This document shows positions 11,035-22,599 of a DNA stretch of 64,000 nucleotides, piece by piece; within the stretch, counting starts at the first letter, position 1; every line of letters begins with the position of its first letter. Origin of the DNA: Lamellibrachia columna. Taxonomy: Eukaryota; Annelida; Polychaeta; Sabellida; Siboglinidae. The translations under genes were made by a program, and so were the position numbers. The stretch is taken from NCBI GenBank assembly GCA_963662155.1, contig OY759268.1:7172701-7236700 (forward strand). Direction: 5' to 3'. The notes beneath the pieces were generated by a model. It saw only the letters and a list, made by a program, of their open reading frames with translations. It did not search any database and was not told the DNA's origin.

Positions 11035-11591
11035 TTAAAACCATATATTGAATGCAATACCGCGGAGATAGTCCGTGTTGTTTCGCTTAACATACAGACC
11101 AACAAGTCTCACAATACACTGACTGCAGTCAGCGTACTTCTTGTGTGGAGGTTCTGGTCCGTGCCCTGTCAGCAGCTGAGTGCAGTGGACTTCCTGCAGG
11201 GCTTGTTCGTTCATCAGCACTGTGAGGAACTTGCAGGAGTTGGGGTTGTAGCACCCACTGTTGAACTGCAACCGACGGTGCCACCCTTCGACACAGTTGG
11301 TCGTTCGTTGTTCGCTCGGCAGTTCTTCCTCCGCTCAGCATAACATGTTCCAGGTAGGAATCGGGAATATTGGGTAAGACGACGACCTCTGACGTGTGAA
11401 CGGCCTACGTATGTGTCCTCATAGTAGGCCAGCACTGGCTGAGCATTGACGGGCAAGACCTCAGAGATTTCCTCGAACACCTCCACTACACTAACCTCAG
11501 GCAGAAAGGCCAGAGCAGGGAGCTTCTGAAGATGTAGGGCGAAGTACGGACCACAGGTCACAGCAGATTGAAGTTGCAAGGTGTGAAGCAC
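11035..11591 (-). mobile_element. MULE-type transposase C-terminal fragment
   Basis: Two overlapping minus frames give the end of a Mutator-like transposase as found in animals. From 11591: HLQKLPALAFLPEVSVVEVF, then VLAYYEDTYVGR and RFLPGTCYAERRKN. After a frameshift near 11270: KFLTVLMNEQALQEVHCTQL, then DYLRGIAFNI. The LxALAFxP, xYFEDxYVG and DYLRGIAHNI-like endings are typical of the family. The catalytic DDE core is absent. Confidence 0.72.
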
Positions 11592-11908
11592 TGGTTCACG
11601 GATAAATTCATGAAGTCAAAGATGAGGTAATTGTGAGTGAGTTTAAGCATCACACCAGAGCTCAAACTATATCATTCCTTTGTAGGCTCATCTCAAAGAA
11701 TCAGGGGATTAAGTCATAATATATCATCAATTTAGAAATATTATTACTTAATCCCCTGATTCTTTGAGATGAGCCTACAAAGGAATGCTCCAGTTTGAGC
11801 TCTGGTGTGATGCTTAAACTCACTCACAATTATGTCATCTTTGATTTTCTGAATTTATCCGTGAACCAGTGCATCACACCTTGCAACTTCAATCTGCTGT
11901 GGCCTGTC
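11548..11908. repeat. Large imperfect palindrome next to the MULE fragment
   Basis: Arms of about 160-170 bp (11548-11715 and about 11742-11908) with a short centre near 11730. The right arm repeats, inverted, the AGCAGATTGAAGTTGCAAG segment that on the left belongs to the transposase frame. It looks like an inverted duplication of the 5' side of the MULE fragment. Confidence 0.88.
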
Positions 11909-12334
11909 ATAAATTCAGAAATACCATTTATGTAGATTGAAAATCATTGTGTGCAAGGGTTAAAATTTGTAATCGTTGCGAGTTCTACCTACAGTTCACC
12001 ATAGCTTTATTTTGTGGAATGTTAGTGAACATCTCAGTTCACTTATCAAATAGCATCTAGTGTTTGCAGTGATTTTATGAGAACTATTTAATCAAATGAG
12101 GCTGTTTGCGACGTAGAAAACAAAAGACAAAAATCATAAAAAATCACCAGAATACAATTCAGTCTTGGATCTTCAAGCAACAAATGTTGTTGAAGCCAAT
12201 ATTGGTTTTAGATAGTTGAAAGTTTACAGACCTATACAATTCTGCGTTACTGTATATACAGACAAAACCAGCCCGCCATATGTCGATCATACAAAAACAA
12301 AACACCCGAAAATTTGCAATTCGGAAACACTTAC
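11909..12334. other. Intron, nothing recognised
   Basis: AT-rich, with no coding or repeat signal beyond background. Confidence 0.5.
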
Positions 12335-12439
12335 TTTGGCAGTTTGAACCAAAGTATTCTTCTGTACAGGTACAGTTGTAAGAGAGTCCATCCATTTCAC
12401 AAGTCCCCCCATTCTTGCATGGATTGCTGTCACATGCAT
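12335..12439 (-). CDS. EGF-like repeat exon 2
   Basis: A single 105-nt exon holds one complete EGF repeat. The acceptor ATTTGCAG and the donor CAAA|GTAAGTGTT are both phase 1. It reads ACDSNPCKNGGTCEMDGLSY, then NCTCTEEYFGSNCQ, with six cysteines in C-x4-C-x5-C-x8-C-x-C-x8-C spacing. There is no clear calcium-binding D-x-D/N-E prefix. Joined to the previous exon it begins with a His. EGF repeats here would lie between the lectin domains and the REJ module of the receptor. Confidence 0.88.
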
Positions 12440-12496
12440 CTGCAAATATATGTATATTGGTCGGTGCAGTTGTAGTTTAGCGATTAACGTCGAATA

Positions 12497-12497
<1 letters not shown>

Positions 12498-12561
<64 letters not shown>
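12498..12561. repeat. (TA)n microsatellite
   Basis: About 32 TA units with one C interruption, in the intron between the two EGF exons. Confidence 0.95.
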
Positions 12562-12566
<5 letters not shown>

Positions 12567-12841
12567 CGTTTTTACTAGCCGATGTGACTTTGCATCTGAC
12601 TAATGACGTATCTTACGTGAGATCCAACGAGAGAACTCAAAATGAGAAAAAAGTCTGCTGTGGAACAAGAACAACGCTGGTCACTATATTTTAAACATTC
12701 ACTCCAGTAATAGCATATTATTCAAACAATCATTGTGGTGATGACTTTCTTTATATAGGCCAAAGTATATGTGTAACGGCTAGCTTCATATTGACCACAC
12801 AAAAACACGCACCTGAACTTTCGCAATACAGAAGTACTTAC

Positions 12842-12949
12842 GTCGACAGTTCCTGTCGGTAATGGGTTCTATACATATACACGTGTAAAAATATCCATTC
12901 TTCCTCACACAAGTACCGCCGTTCATGCAAGGATTTATCAAACATGCAT
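12842..12949 (-). CDS. EGF-like repeat exon 1
   Basis: A single 108-nt exon with acceptor ATTTGCAG and donor CGAC|GTAAGTACT, both phase 1. It reads DACLINPCMNGGTCVRKNGY, then FYTCICIEPITDRNC, a six-cysteine EGF repeat. The first Asp is completed by the last G of the FTP exon ending at 20086, which gives a smooth VDCK-DAC join. The same acceptor sequence (TTTGCAGATGCATGT) is shared with EGF exon 2, suggesting the two arose by duplication. Confidence 0.88.
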
Positions 12950-13567
12950 CTGCAAATACATACAGATGTATCTCAAACATACATTATTACTGGTCTATTA
13001 TTCAAACAATCGTTGTGGTGACGATTTTCTTCATAAAAGGCCAACGTATAAACATTAAGCCGACTATTTCAAAATCTATCTAAGTAAATTACAGCTAAAT
13101 CAAGCACAGTAACCATGTTTTGTTTGATTTTTTACTTAGCTTCATCCGTTTGATCCAGTTGTGATATTATCTGTATCAGACAGATGTAATTTTATTAAAG
13201 TCACCTGTATACGGAATATTTCATAACATAAAGACAAATTAAATTAATCACTGTGTAACTAAGGATATATAGGTCTAAAGAAACCCCGGAGGGCTTTTGG
13301 TGAGAGCCACTTATTGTAATGATGCGTTATAATGTTGCGTTATCACGATAGTGTCCAGTTAAATAAAGATAATATATATATATAAAGAAAAATATAATAC
13401 TACAACAGACTCAATTCAAATGTATGTAATATATTAACTGGTAAGATTATTAAATACCTTTTAAATTAGTATTAAATCTTCTACAAGATTGTCATACAAT
13501 ATTAAGTAGAACAAAACATACATGAAATAACAAGATACACTTTAATAAATTTGATCTGATAGATTTT
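12950..13567. other. Intron, AT-rich, nothing recognised
   Basis: A short copy of ATTATTCAAACAATCRTTGTGGTGATG occurs at both 12717 and 12998, flanking EGF exon 1. This fits a duplication that carried the exon. Nothing else is supported. Confidence 0.45.
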
Positions 13568-13765
13568 TTTTACATTCTTCTAGAAGATAAGTTTAACTTA
13601 TATGGTAGGCCTACTCATTATTCAGCCTGACCCATTTTCATTTATTTAATAACCTTATGTAAGTAAGTAAGATTATTAAATAAATGGAAATTAGTCAGGC
13701 TGTATAATATTAATAATAAGTACCATAATAGCTTAAATTGTATCTTCTACAAGAATGTTATACAT
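13568..13765. repeat. Palindromic (foldback) element, MITE-like
   Basis: Two arms of about 85-95 bp are imperfect reverse complements. Each contains CAGCCTGAC and CATTTATTTAATAA in matching order and a TTCTWSAAGAAT-like outer end. The centre is near 13660. No target duplication was resolved. Confidence 0.7.
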
Positions 13766-14032
13766 TATTAAAGGCTATGTTGTGACCATTTTTCTAGTTA
13801 TTTAATTACTGATTTTGATAGGAAACAACTATCTAACCAAACGAGATGGCAATTTTTTTATTATCTCGTAAAAATTTTTAATGAGCAACAAAGATAGGCC
13901 TTTTCCCTGCCGGAGAAGAAACACGTGCTTTTGTTTTGTTTTGAACCGTGACGTCACACGTGCGAACACGAACAATGCCAGAGAGTATCTCCGTGAAAGA
14001 TTTGCGTTGTCTTTTGTTATAGCTGTACAATA

Positions 14033-14805
14033 ATGAAACGGTGCAGGGTAATATTTTGTGGGGACTCTAATATGACGGGCCCAAAATGCATCAGTTCCCG
14101 AAAATAAAAAAAACATATAGGCGTTTGTGGACAAGATTTGTGCAGTTAAAATTTGCCTTTATGATACCGGATGACAAGTGCCGTACAAACTATCATATAT
14201 GCGAGGCACATTTCACTGGTGTTTCCTACAAGCCTGGCGAGGAATTGAAGGTACGGACGAAACACAAGAAAATCAAATAATTGGAAGATGATTTGTTTAG
14301 ACCGCTGCAACGACTGTCGTCCCTCCAAAACGAAAGCAACCGGATCTGCAGCGTCCAAGCTGATGATTGCCAGGGTAAAATTACATTTTAATCAATTTCG
14401 TGAGCTTGAAATTATCATAAAATGTCTGAATACATGTACAGATTATAGATCTACATGTATTCAAAGTACACTTTTTTTTCATCAATTCATGGTGTAACCC
14501 GTTCTTTTTCCGTTGTATTTTACATGATTTATTACCACAGGACATGATGAATTAATTATATATTAACATTGAAACGACACTAAAATATGTTAAGATCTGG
14601 GGGTGGTCACTGATTTATTATAAAGATGAAAGGTGAATACATATCAAAAATGTTGCACCCAAGCTAAGCGAAAAGGCCCAGAGGAAGTTTTTCGTCTTTG
14701 AACAAAAGCTACTGGAACTCTTCAGATCCTGTCGTGCGTGTGCAGTCCCTATAGTTGGTTACATAACAAAATCAGATCAAGTGGTTCAAAAGTGTAAGGA
14801 GTGTA
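14033..14805 (+). mobile_element. THAP-domain element relic
   Basis: From 14033 the frame reads MKRCRVIFCGDSN and, after a frameshift near 14080, MHQFPKIKKTYRRLW, then YHICEAHFTG. The C-x4-C, FP and W, and C-x2-H motifs give the C2CH zinc module of a THAP DNA-binding domain. The closing AVPxxF box is not seen. A GT follows CCAGG at 14371. At 14650-14805 a second piece reads AQRKFFVFEQKLLELFRSC, then C-x2-C twice (CRAC, CKEC), which resembles the zinc segment after THAP in invertebrate transposon-like proteins. The rest is lost in a TA tract. Confidence 0.65.
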
Positions 14806-15225
<420 letters not shown>

Positions 15226-15337
15226 GCAGATATATACCAGAAGAACAAACCCAGTAGTAGGCATTTAATATGCAATATAATTTTCATAACCTCTTATGAC
15301 AACAACAACAAAAAATACAAAAACAGTGGTAACACAT

Positions 15338-18060
15338 TTAATATGGTGTAGTATTTCCATAGCTTTTGAAGACACACGACTTTAAAGAAGATACAAAACT
15401 GATAATATTAGGTTTGTTTTGAATATCAGGTGAAATTGTATTCCACACGAACGGCCCTTTACATAATAGACTATGTGATGATCGTATTGTAGAACTACTG
15501 ATAGGACGAGTATGGCTAAGTTGCCTGGTGACATGATTATGAATATCACATAGATATCCTTCAATTTTAGTATATTTAAGCATGTGAAGAGAGGGTGAGT
15601 GTGCTCATGGAAATTAGTTCCAAGAATACTACTAAAAAAATTTCTGCGTAACGAACAATTTCATGACATGGGTTTTATGTGTAGATCCACAGAGGATTAT
15701 TCCGTATGTCAAATATGGATATACTAATGTATAATAAATTGCCTTGAGGGATACTACAGGAAGAAAGCGATTCACTTTATTTATAGCATTTATTGTAAGT
15801 TGTTTTTCTGCATACATTTATGTGTTGATGCCAGTCAAGTTAATCGTCAATAAGGCCTAAAAAGTTTACACAGTGGGTGGGCGGAATTATCTCACCGGAC
15901 ATCTTTAACGAGGTTTGTTCACTATGTATATGTCGGTTATTATTAGCATGAAACCAGTCAGCTAATACTTGAAGTTCTTTATTCATGTCATTGTAAAGTT
16001 TAGTAATATGATTTCCGCTTATATATATTGTGGTGTCATTAGCAAATAATATTGTTTTACTCTGTTTGAGGCAAAAGGAAAGATCATTTATGTATAAAAT
16101 AAATAAAAGAGGACCAAGAATGGAGCCCTGCGACACACTGTACGTCATATTTTGTGGAAGCGAGGTACTATTGTTACAGCTTACATATTGAGTTCCATTT
16201 GTAAGATAACTCATAAACCAATTAAGAGGGGTACCTCTTATTTCATAGTAATCTAACTTATGTAATACAATCAGATGGTCTATTTTATCAAATGCCTTAA
16301 CTTAAATCAAGAAAAACACTGACAATTGAATCTTTTTTCTAAAGCATTTATAACATCAGAACACGGATACAGCATTAATGTTGGAATGTTTCGAGCGGAA
16401 ACTATATTGATTATTATTTAAGATATTGTTGTTGATTAAAAAAGCATATGTTCTTTTGTATACAACTCAGCCTAGTCTTTTTTAATAGCAGGAAGTAAAG
16501 ATATAGGTCTATAGTTAAACAATTTATTTTTAGCTTTTGATTTGTAGACTGGTACAATTTTTGTAATTTTTAATTCGGTACAATTCCCTCACTTAAAGAC
16601 GTGTTTATCAGATTAGCCATTGGTAGAGATACTTGTTCACCACTTTGTTTTTGAAAGCATGGAATAGGATTGTCAGACCCAAAACTTTTCTTAGGTTGAA
16701 GGGATCTAATTATTTGGCTAACTTCACTTGCATCAGTAGGTTTCAAAAACATACTATTTATACTTTTTCCTGGGTTTTTGTTAAGATAACCGTTAAAATG
16801 GGTTTGGGACTTATGGATTGCGTTTGCATAACTTGGCCCAACGTTTGTAAAGAAATTACAAAATGTATTCGAAATTTGATCAGGGTCATTAATTAAATCA
16901 GTGTTAAGTTTTAAATGTGTAGGAATACATGATTTATCATTGTGTTTCCCGATTTTGGTTCGAAGTACCTGCCATGTCTTTTTACAATCATTCTTGAACC
17001 TTTGTAATGGGTTAGCATAGTAAGTTGTCTTAGCAATATGCTTTAGTTTGTTGTAAAGGTTTCTATAGGTAATATAACGAACGTAAGTTGAATGTGTCCT
17101 TGATTTACCAATATATTTTCGATAAAGCTTATTTTGTAGAAGATTTCATTAGACCTTTGGTCATCCATTCATTCCTGATTACATATTTTTATTTGATTTT
17201 AGTAATTTTTTCTGGGGCGAAGGAATGAACAATATTTTGTAGTTGTGTCTTAAAAACTGATGTAAATAAGTCCAATCAATTTCTTGGAGAGTGGAAGTTA
17301 TATGGCGGATGGATATTTCAGAAATTGATCTGTATTTGAAGATTAGCGGCTCCCTTAATGTTTTGGGAGATTTCCGTTTACCAATTAAATCAAAATATGG
17401 GCAAGTGGTCGGATATGTCTCTATAAAGTACACCAGAATGGACCACAGAGTTGGTACGTCTTACATAAGTATTATCAATAAGCGTTGCATATGTATTGGT
17501 GATACGTGTTGATTTAGTGATGGTTGGAACCATGTTGGCTCCAACAAATATATCTAGTAAGTCACTAGAGGGCTTATACGAGTCCAATCTTAGATACTAA
17601 CATTTTTTATCTGTTCCAATTATAACCTAGTGATTTGAGCTTCAAATTTTATATAAAATTGACTCATAATATTTATTTAAGTGATGAACTAACCTCGGTA
17701 TTAGGAATGCGGTAGATTTTTCCAACAATGGAAGTATAACTTTTATCATTGAACTGAATATAAATGGTCTCGAATTCACCCTCTATAAAAATGCAAAGAT
17801 CACCACGAATAGTATACTGAAATCCTCACGCACATATATAGCAACACCACCTTTAGATTTTGCTTTCCTGTTTTTATAGATCGTATTATAATTGGGCAGT
17901 TTATAGATATAAGCACTGTAACAATTTCAGAAGGTTTCACATAGTAGGATATAATCAATATCAACATGTGCTTCCAATAAATTAGATAAAATATCCTTAA
18001 GTTTATCTAATTTCGATGCCAGTCCTTTATATTTAGTTGTACGAAAGAAACTTAATTATT
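15338..18060 (-). mobile_element. Degraded LINE with endonuclease and reverse transcriptase
   Basis: Minus-strand pieces appear in order. Near 17990-17830 is the endonuclease with ILLCETF and GGVAIYVRE. At 17587-17390 is the catalytic end SDHLPIF. At 17433-17179 is the linker. At 16752-16570 is LQPKKSFGSDNPIPCFQKQS. At 16214-15840 is the RT palm, SQGSILGPLLFILYINDLSF, then FANDTTIYIS, where the usual ADD is AND. At 15817-15632 and 15583-15338 is the RT tail with SHSLLCKGPFVWNTISPDIQ. Frameshifts and the D-to-N change say it is inactive. It is a Jockey-superfamily LINE; the clade is unsure. Confidence 0.82.
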
Positions 18061-18485
18061 TCGCAAAGATGTATTATTAAATGTGAAGTTTGAGTGTTAC
18101 ATTCAATCTGGTAAACGTTTTGTGTTGAATTCGAAACAGAATATTAACAAGTTTGTTGATTGGATAGAAACATTTGTGTTTGAGTAATCAAATTTATGTA
18201 CTTGAAATTTGACATATAATTTGTAAAATAGGATTACAAATATTACAGACTAGTCAGTTAATAGAACGTTGCCGAGTGCTGGAATCTAACTAGAACTAGA
18301 AATGAGCAATCCACTGAATATAGTAAAAATCAATACACTCGTGTATGGGCTTCTTGGTTGCTCCATACATCTGCCGGTATTGCATATATGCAATTTTCAG
18401 ATTCAAACAAACCCTGGATGGTTAGCAATGCATATGGTTTCTTCTGAGCATAGCTAGTAAAGTTTTCCCAATATCTGCGGATCTC

Positions 18486-18494
18486 GCTTTCTCC

Positions 18495-18580
<86 letters not shown>
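18486..18580. repeat. (TGTC)n then (TC)n/(GA)n mirror hairpin
   Basis: About ten TGTC units are followed by a TC run that meets a GA run at CTCGAG, forming a perfect palindrome near 18538-18566. Confidence 0.95.
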
Positions 18581-18584
<4 letters not shown>

Positions 18585-18699
18585 TGAACGGCATTCCATA
18601 TGTCCTTCCAGAAAACATGCGGCTTACTCGTTCTGAGATTCCTATGTTAATAATATGTTTGTGAAAGTCGAGTGGGTGTCAGCAAGGCTAGCCGTTATA

Positions 18700-19080
18700 A
18701 GGGTGACCATGAGGATGATGATGATGAATAGGAGGAGCAGGATGACGAGGCTGAATATGTCATTGTATTCGTCCTCGTAATCGTAAAAATGATCACCCTC
18801 ATTGTCATTGTCATCATCATCATCACTGAGACCGCTTAATTGTCTTCATTTTCTTCCTAATGATCATTATAACCATTTATCACCCTTATCATCACCGTCG
18901 TTATTATTATTATTATTATCATCATCATCATCGTGATCGTTATTATCATCATCATCTTCTTAATCATCATCACTAAGATGACCCTTCAATTGTCATCATC
19001 ATCATTTATCACCCTCATCATCACCTTCTTCATCATCATTATTAACATCTTCATCATCACAATGATTATCATCATGATTT
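18700..19080. repeat. Imperfect trinucleotide-rich tract (GAT/ATC/ATT)
   Basis: Dense ATC, ATT and GAT triplets with no fixed unit, low complexity. Open frames across it are artefacts. Confidence 0.85.
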
Positions 19081-19082
19081 TT

Positions 19083-19170
19083 ATTACATTATCAGTCGAT
19101 TTATTACATTACCGATCGATTATTACATTACCGGTCGATGTATTACATTACCTGTCGATTATTACATTAC
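19083..19170. repeat. Short tandem repeat, about 18-19 bp unit
   Basis: Five degenerate copies of ATTACATTACCGGTCGATT. Confidence 0.85.
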
Positions 19171-19219
19171 TGGTTGTAACAAACGTGCCGAGTGCTGGAA
19201 ACCCACCAGAACTCAACAT

Positions 19220-19379
19220 TGTTTCACTTGCCTCATTGCATTACCAACAGTACACATATTGTTTCACTTGCCTCATTGCATTACCAACAGTACACATATT
19301 GTTTCACTTGCCTCATTGCATTACCAACAGTACACATATTGTTTCACTTGCCTCATTGCATTACCAACAGTACACATAT
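19220..19379. repeat. Minisatellite, four 40-bp units
   Basis: Four apparently identical 40-bp units, each starting TGTTTCACTTGCCTCATTGC. The period is not a multiple of three, so open frames through it are incidental. Confidence 0.97.
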
Positions 19380-19399
19380 TGTGATGTTCATATTCAATT

Positions 19400-20085
19400 T
19401 ATTTAAAAATCAAAGTCATCATGTTGATACCACTGCGTACCTGTTAGCCAGTTCTTATATTATCTCATGAAATACGTTGTATTTGTATACGTTTAACGTT
19501 CCAGAAAGTCAGAAATGAAAAAAATTAGTAAACGAGATATCATATAAACTATTTTAAAAGTTAACAATTCGCGTTTCCTTTACAATCAAGGTCAGATTTA
19601 TGCTTGCTTATATTTTATATGAGCCAGCGGCTCATAACGATATGGTTGAACATCCATAACCCGAACGATGTGTAAATTGTCATCATAACATTCAAAGTCA
19701 TCACAAACACTTTCATTTGTACTATCCGAGACACTGGTTGAATTCATGTTTGTTGTGTTGTATCCCACTTGTGACGTCATGCGCTACTTCGGGGGATTCC
19801 AGAGTGATTCGGCTTCGGAAAATGGACTCAGCTAATCTGAGACAATGTTTTATTTTTGTACCTCAATGAGGGTTTATCTACTTTTTTAATCGCGTATACA
19901 TTAACAAAATCCATATTTACATTTTTACGCCCACCCACCGACAATGTTGCTACAAAGCTTTTAAGTAGAACACAAATGAAGTAACAAGAGAAACATATAA
20001 ATATAATGGTTAAACGCAGCCTTATTCAGCCAATGCATTGAAAGGAGCACATGAATGACTATTAATATTAGTTATTTCGACTCAC
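19400..20085. other. Intron, nothing recognised
   Basis: A 60-codon minus frame (19598-19780) with an acidic, Tyr-containing tail is open but has no splice or domain support. Confidence 0.45.
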
Positions 20086-20295
20086 CCTTACAATCGACCG
20101 CATAAATTTCCACCTCGCAAAAGTCAATGCTACCGCCAGGCACCCTCTTTTGGATGTAGACATAATTTCCAATCGCAGTCACTGGACATGGGATACGCGT
20201 CACATTTTGCTCCTCCGGTATTGTTATTTCATCCACACATACATGCTTATCATGACCCCACACCTCAATTTTTAAATACTCAAAGTCACCTGTAC
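20086..20295 (-). CDS. FTP/F5-8-type lectin domain 2, second half
   Basis: Acceptor TTTGCAG|GTACAG and donor AAGG|GTGAGT are both phase 1. It reads GTGDFEYLKIEVWGHDKHVC, RIPCPVTAIGNYVYIQK, and CEVEIYAVDC. This is the second half of a fucolectin-tachylectin-pentraxin (FTP) domain: a strand like F-x-I-x-V-G, a Cys after a short loop, then GRYVxVQ and LCEVEVYxxxC. FTP domains bind fucose and calcium. The histidine/arginine fucose contacts were not checked residue by residue. It joins to the exon at 20627-20848 as YTMPG-GTGDF. Confidence 0.82.
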
Positions 20296-20626
20296 CTGCA
20301 AACATACAAGTTCATAACACAAAGATAAATGTAAGTACTTATGGCAATTCAAAGCGACTTATATTTCACCACATAACATGTGTTCTTCCTACACCTTTGC
20401 GGCAATTACTCCGTGAAAGATAGATATTCACACAGTCCCACCAATATACTAGTCACGTACTTATTTATACAATTCAGGGAAGTGGTGCAAGTATTTGAAC
20501 CACACAACGTTCGATAGAGATTCTTACATTGCAAACATTATATTACAGCGGCCTGGCGACTCCTCGTTGTGTTCCTATCCCCTTTTCTACAAAAATGGTG
20601 TATTTGGTACATATTATATAACTTAC

Positions 20627-20848
20627 CAGGCATGGTATACAGAACCACCTCTTCGACGTCGATGAAAAATCCAAAATCGAGGTAAAATGCCGGAACTGCT
20701 TGGTGATACATTACTTCACACCTCCCAGTACCATCTGAGCTGGCTCTGATGCCGTCAAACATAGTCTGTTTAGCATTACGACTACCATGCCTATCATATA
20801 CTATCCTTATTTGCCTAGTGCGAGTCAAACCAACGTTGGTTGTGTTAT
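20627..20848 (-). CDS. FTP/F5-8-type lectin domain 2, first half
   Basis: Acceptor TATTTCAG|ATAACA and donor CCTG|GTAAGT are both phase 1. It reads NTTNVGLTRTRQIRIVYDRH, FDGIRASSDGTGRCEV, AFYLDFGFFIDVEEVVLYTM. FTP hallmarks are N-V-x-L, the DG loop with a downstream Cys, the W/Y-x-D/L-x-F strand and the VxEVxxY strand. The standard WxVDLG is AFYLDFG here, so the tryptophan is missing. The extra length before FDG sets it apart from domain 1. Confidence 0.8.
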
Positions 20849-21174
20849 CTGAAATAGATAATATAACATACAAGTAAATAAGTAATGCAAATCATCTTCG
20901 AAATATATGAGTTGTAAATGATGGCATGTTTTGTTTTGCATGTAAAAGGGTATGTTCTGATTGGTGTGCCGTCCAATCCTTAGGGCCGCTGAAAGCATTT
21001 CACATTTCACCACAGTGGATGACACGTTCATTCCAACACCAACTCCTATTCTCTGTGACGCGTGTATATCTCCAAGTGAATGCCATTTGGTTATTTTCGA
21101 ATGTGTGCTTCTATGTTTGATATTTTGAGCAGCTTGTGCAATTTACTGCTGGTGAATTTATTATTCAGATGGTT

Positions 21175-21453
21175 TTATTTGTAATTCCATCGAATAGTCC
21201 AGCAGAAGAGAGGATGACCTGAAAGTAGGGTAGATGCGAAGTTTTTTGTGGTTTCTTGTACTTTAGGGTATACTGATCCAGAAACTGCATGATGCCAAAG
21301 TGAGCAATTTTTACAACCATTTTTAAAATAGCCTGTCTCATCGTCTGGACCAAGACAATTGTCATATAGATATAAATGAAAGCCGGTTGCGGCCGAGTAT
21401 CGCATTTGCAAAGAACAACAAGTGCCTTTGAAGTTTTGTGAATAGCATTTACT
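21175..21453 (-). other. Cys-rich open frame, unknown
   Basis: A 93-codon minus frame reads CYSQNFKGTCCSLQMRYSAA, then YLYDNCLGPDDETGYF, and NGCKNCSLWHHAVSGSVYP. The Cys spacing and aromatic content look protein-like, but there is no good acceptor, and no family is recognised. It lies next to the 102-bp minisatellite. It could be a decayed exon or chance. Confidence 0.25.
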
Positions 21454-21861
21454 GTTTTTTATCATTATTGTTAATTATGGATAAACGAGAAGTAACAGTA
21501 CTCGTTCTCATCATTTCCACAGTGACTCATTCACATCAGTGTCCGGTAGTAACATGTTTTTTATCATTATTGTTAATTATGGATAAACGAGAAGTAACAG
21601 TACTCGTTCTCATCATTTCCACAGTGACTCATTCACATCAGTGTCCGGTAGTAACATGTTTTTTATCATTATTGTTAATTATGGATAAACGAGAAGTAAC
21701 AGTACTCGTTCTCATCATTTCCACAGTGACTCATTCACATCAGTGTCCGGTAGTAACATGTTTTTTATCATTATTGTTAATTATGGATAAACGAGAAGTA
21801 ACAGTACTCGTTCTCATCATTTCCACAGTGACTCATTCACATCAGTGTCCGGTAGTAACAT
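21454..21861 (+). repeat. 102-bp minisatellite, four units, open in frame
   Basis: Four apparently identical 102-bp units (starts at 21454, 21556, 21658 and 21760). The period is 34 codons, so one plus frame stays open across all four. Each unit encodes a Met-led hydrophobic stretch (MDKREVTVLVLIISTVTHSH) and then QCPVVT, resembling a signal peptide. The near-identity points to recent expansion. I see no splice or start evidence that it is a gene. Confidence 0.95.
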
Positions 21862-22595
21862 GTTTGTTGGCATTTCTTTGATGCGACGCGTATTTTAACC
21901 ACATATTTCTGCCAAATAATTTTAGTAAGTGATCATGCATCGTAAATCTTAAAGGACCTTCCCTTTGCTAGTTTATCTTGCAATGCAGCGTCCATGTTTT
22001 GTTATTCTATTGGTGAGTTGTCATCCCAGCGCATATGCATTTGTGTTTCTATCGTGCAACATTCAATATATTCCAGTTTAAACAAAAGACAGCAATCGCT
22101 GTGTCTTCATAAATATATCTACACATTACAATTAATTAAATGTATATTCGTCCGCGCACGTAAACACCACTGTCCAGCTATTTTTCCTTATTTATGGTTT
22201 TTTTTGCGATACATTTAATTAGTGCAAAAATAGCTGCTCAATATTAGGTATGTGCCTAGACGAATAGCAATAGTCTATAGTTAACGAGTGCACGATAATT
22301 ATGCATATTGATATTTTCAGCACGGACTAATTTTGAATTTGGGTTTCTGCTCTTCTTACAGTTCATTTGTTGCCTGTGTGTATTATTTAACCTAGTGAAT
22401 GTGCAGGTCGTAGAGAACGTTAATGCCCACAGTGCAGTGGCCATTGGAGATAGTATGGCAGCAGAATATAAGATTAATCTATCAATGCCAAAGTAGTCAT
22501 GACAAAAGACCATGACAAAAGGGTTGAAAATATTAAACTAGGGGATATAAATGTTTATGACATGGACAAATTATAAGGAAGAGTGCTTGTGATAT
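21862..22595. other. Intron, nothing recognised
   Basis: A plus open frame at 22308-22496 has a hydrophobic middle but no further support. Confidence 0.45.
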
Positions 22596-22599
22596 CACA

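Noticed and set aside
19220..19379. CRISPR-like array of 40-bp repeats
   Set aside because: The repeats abut directly with no spacers, and the genome is an animal's.
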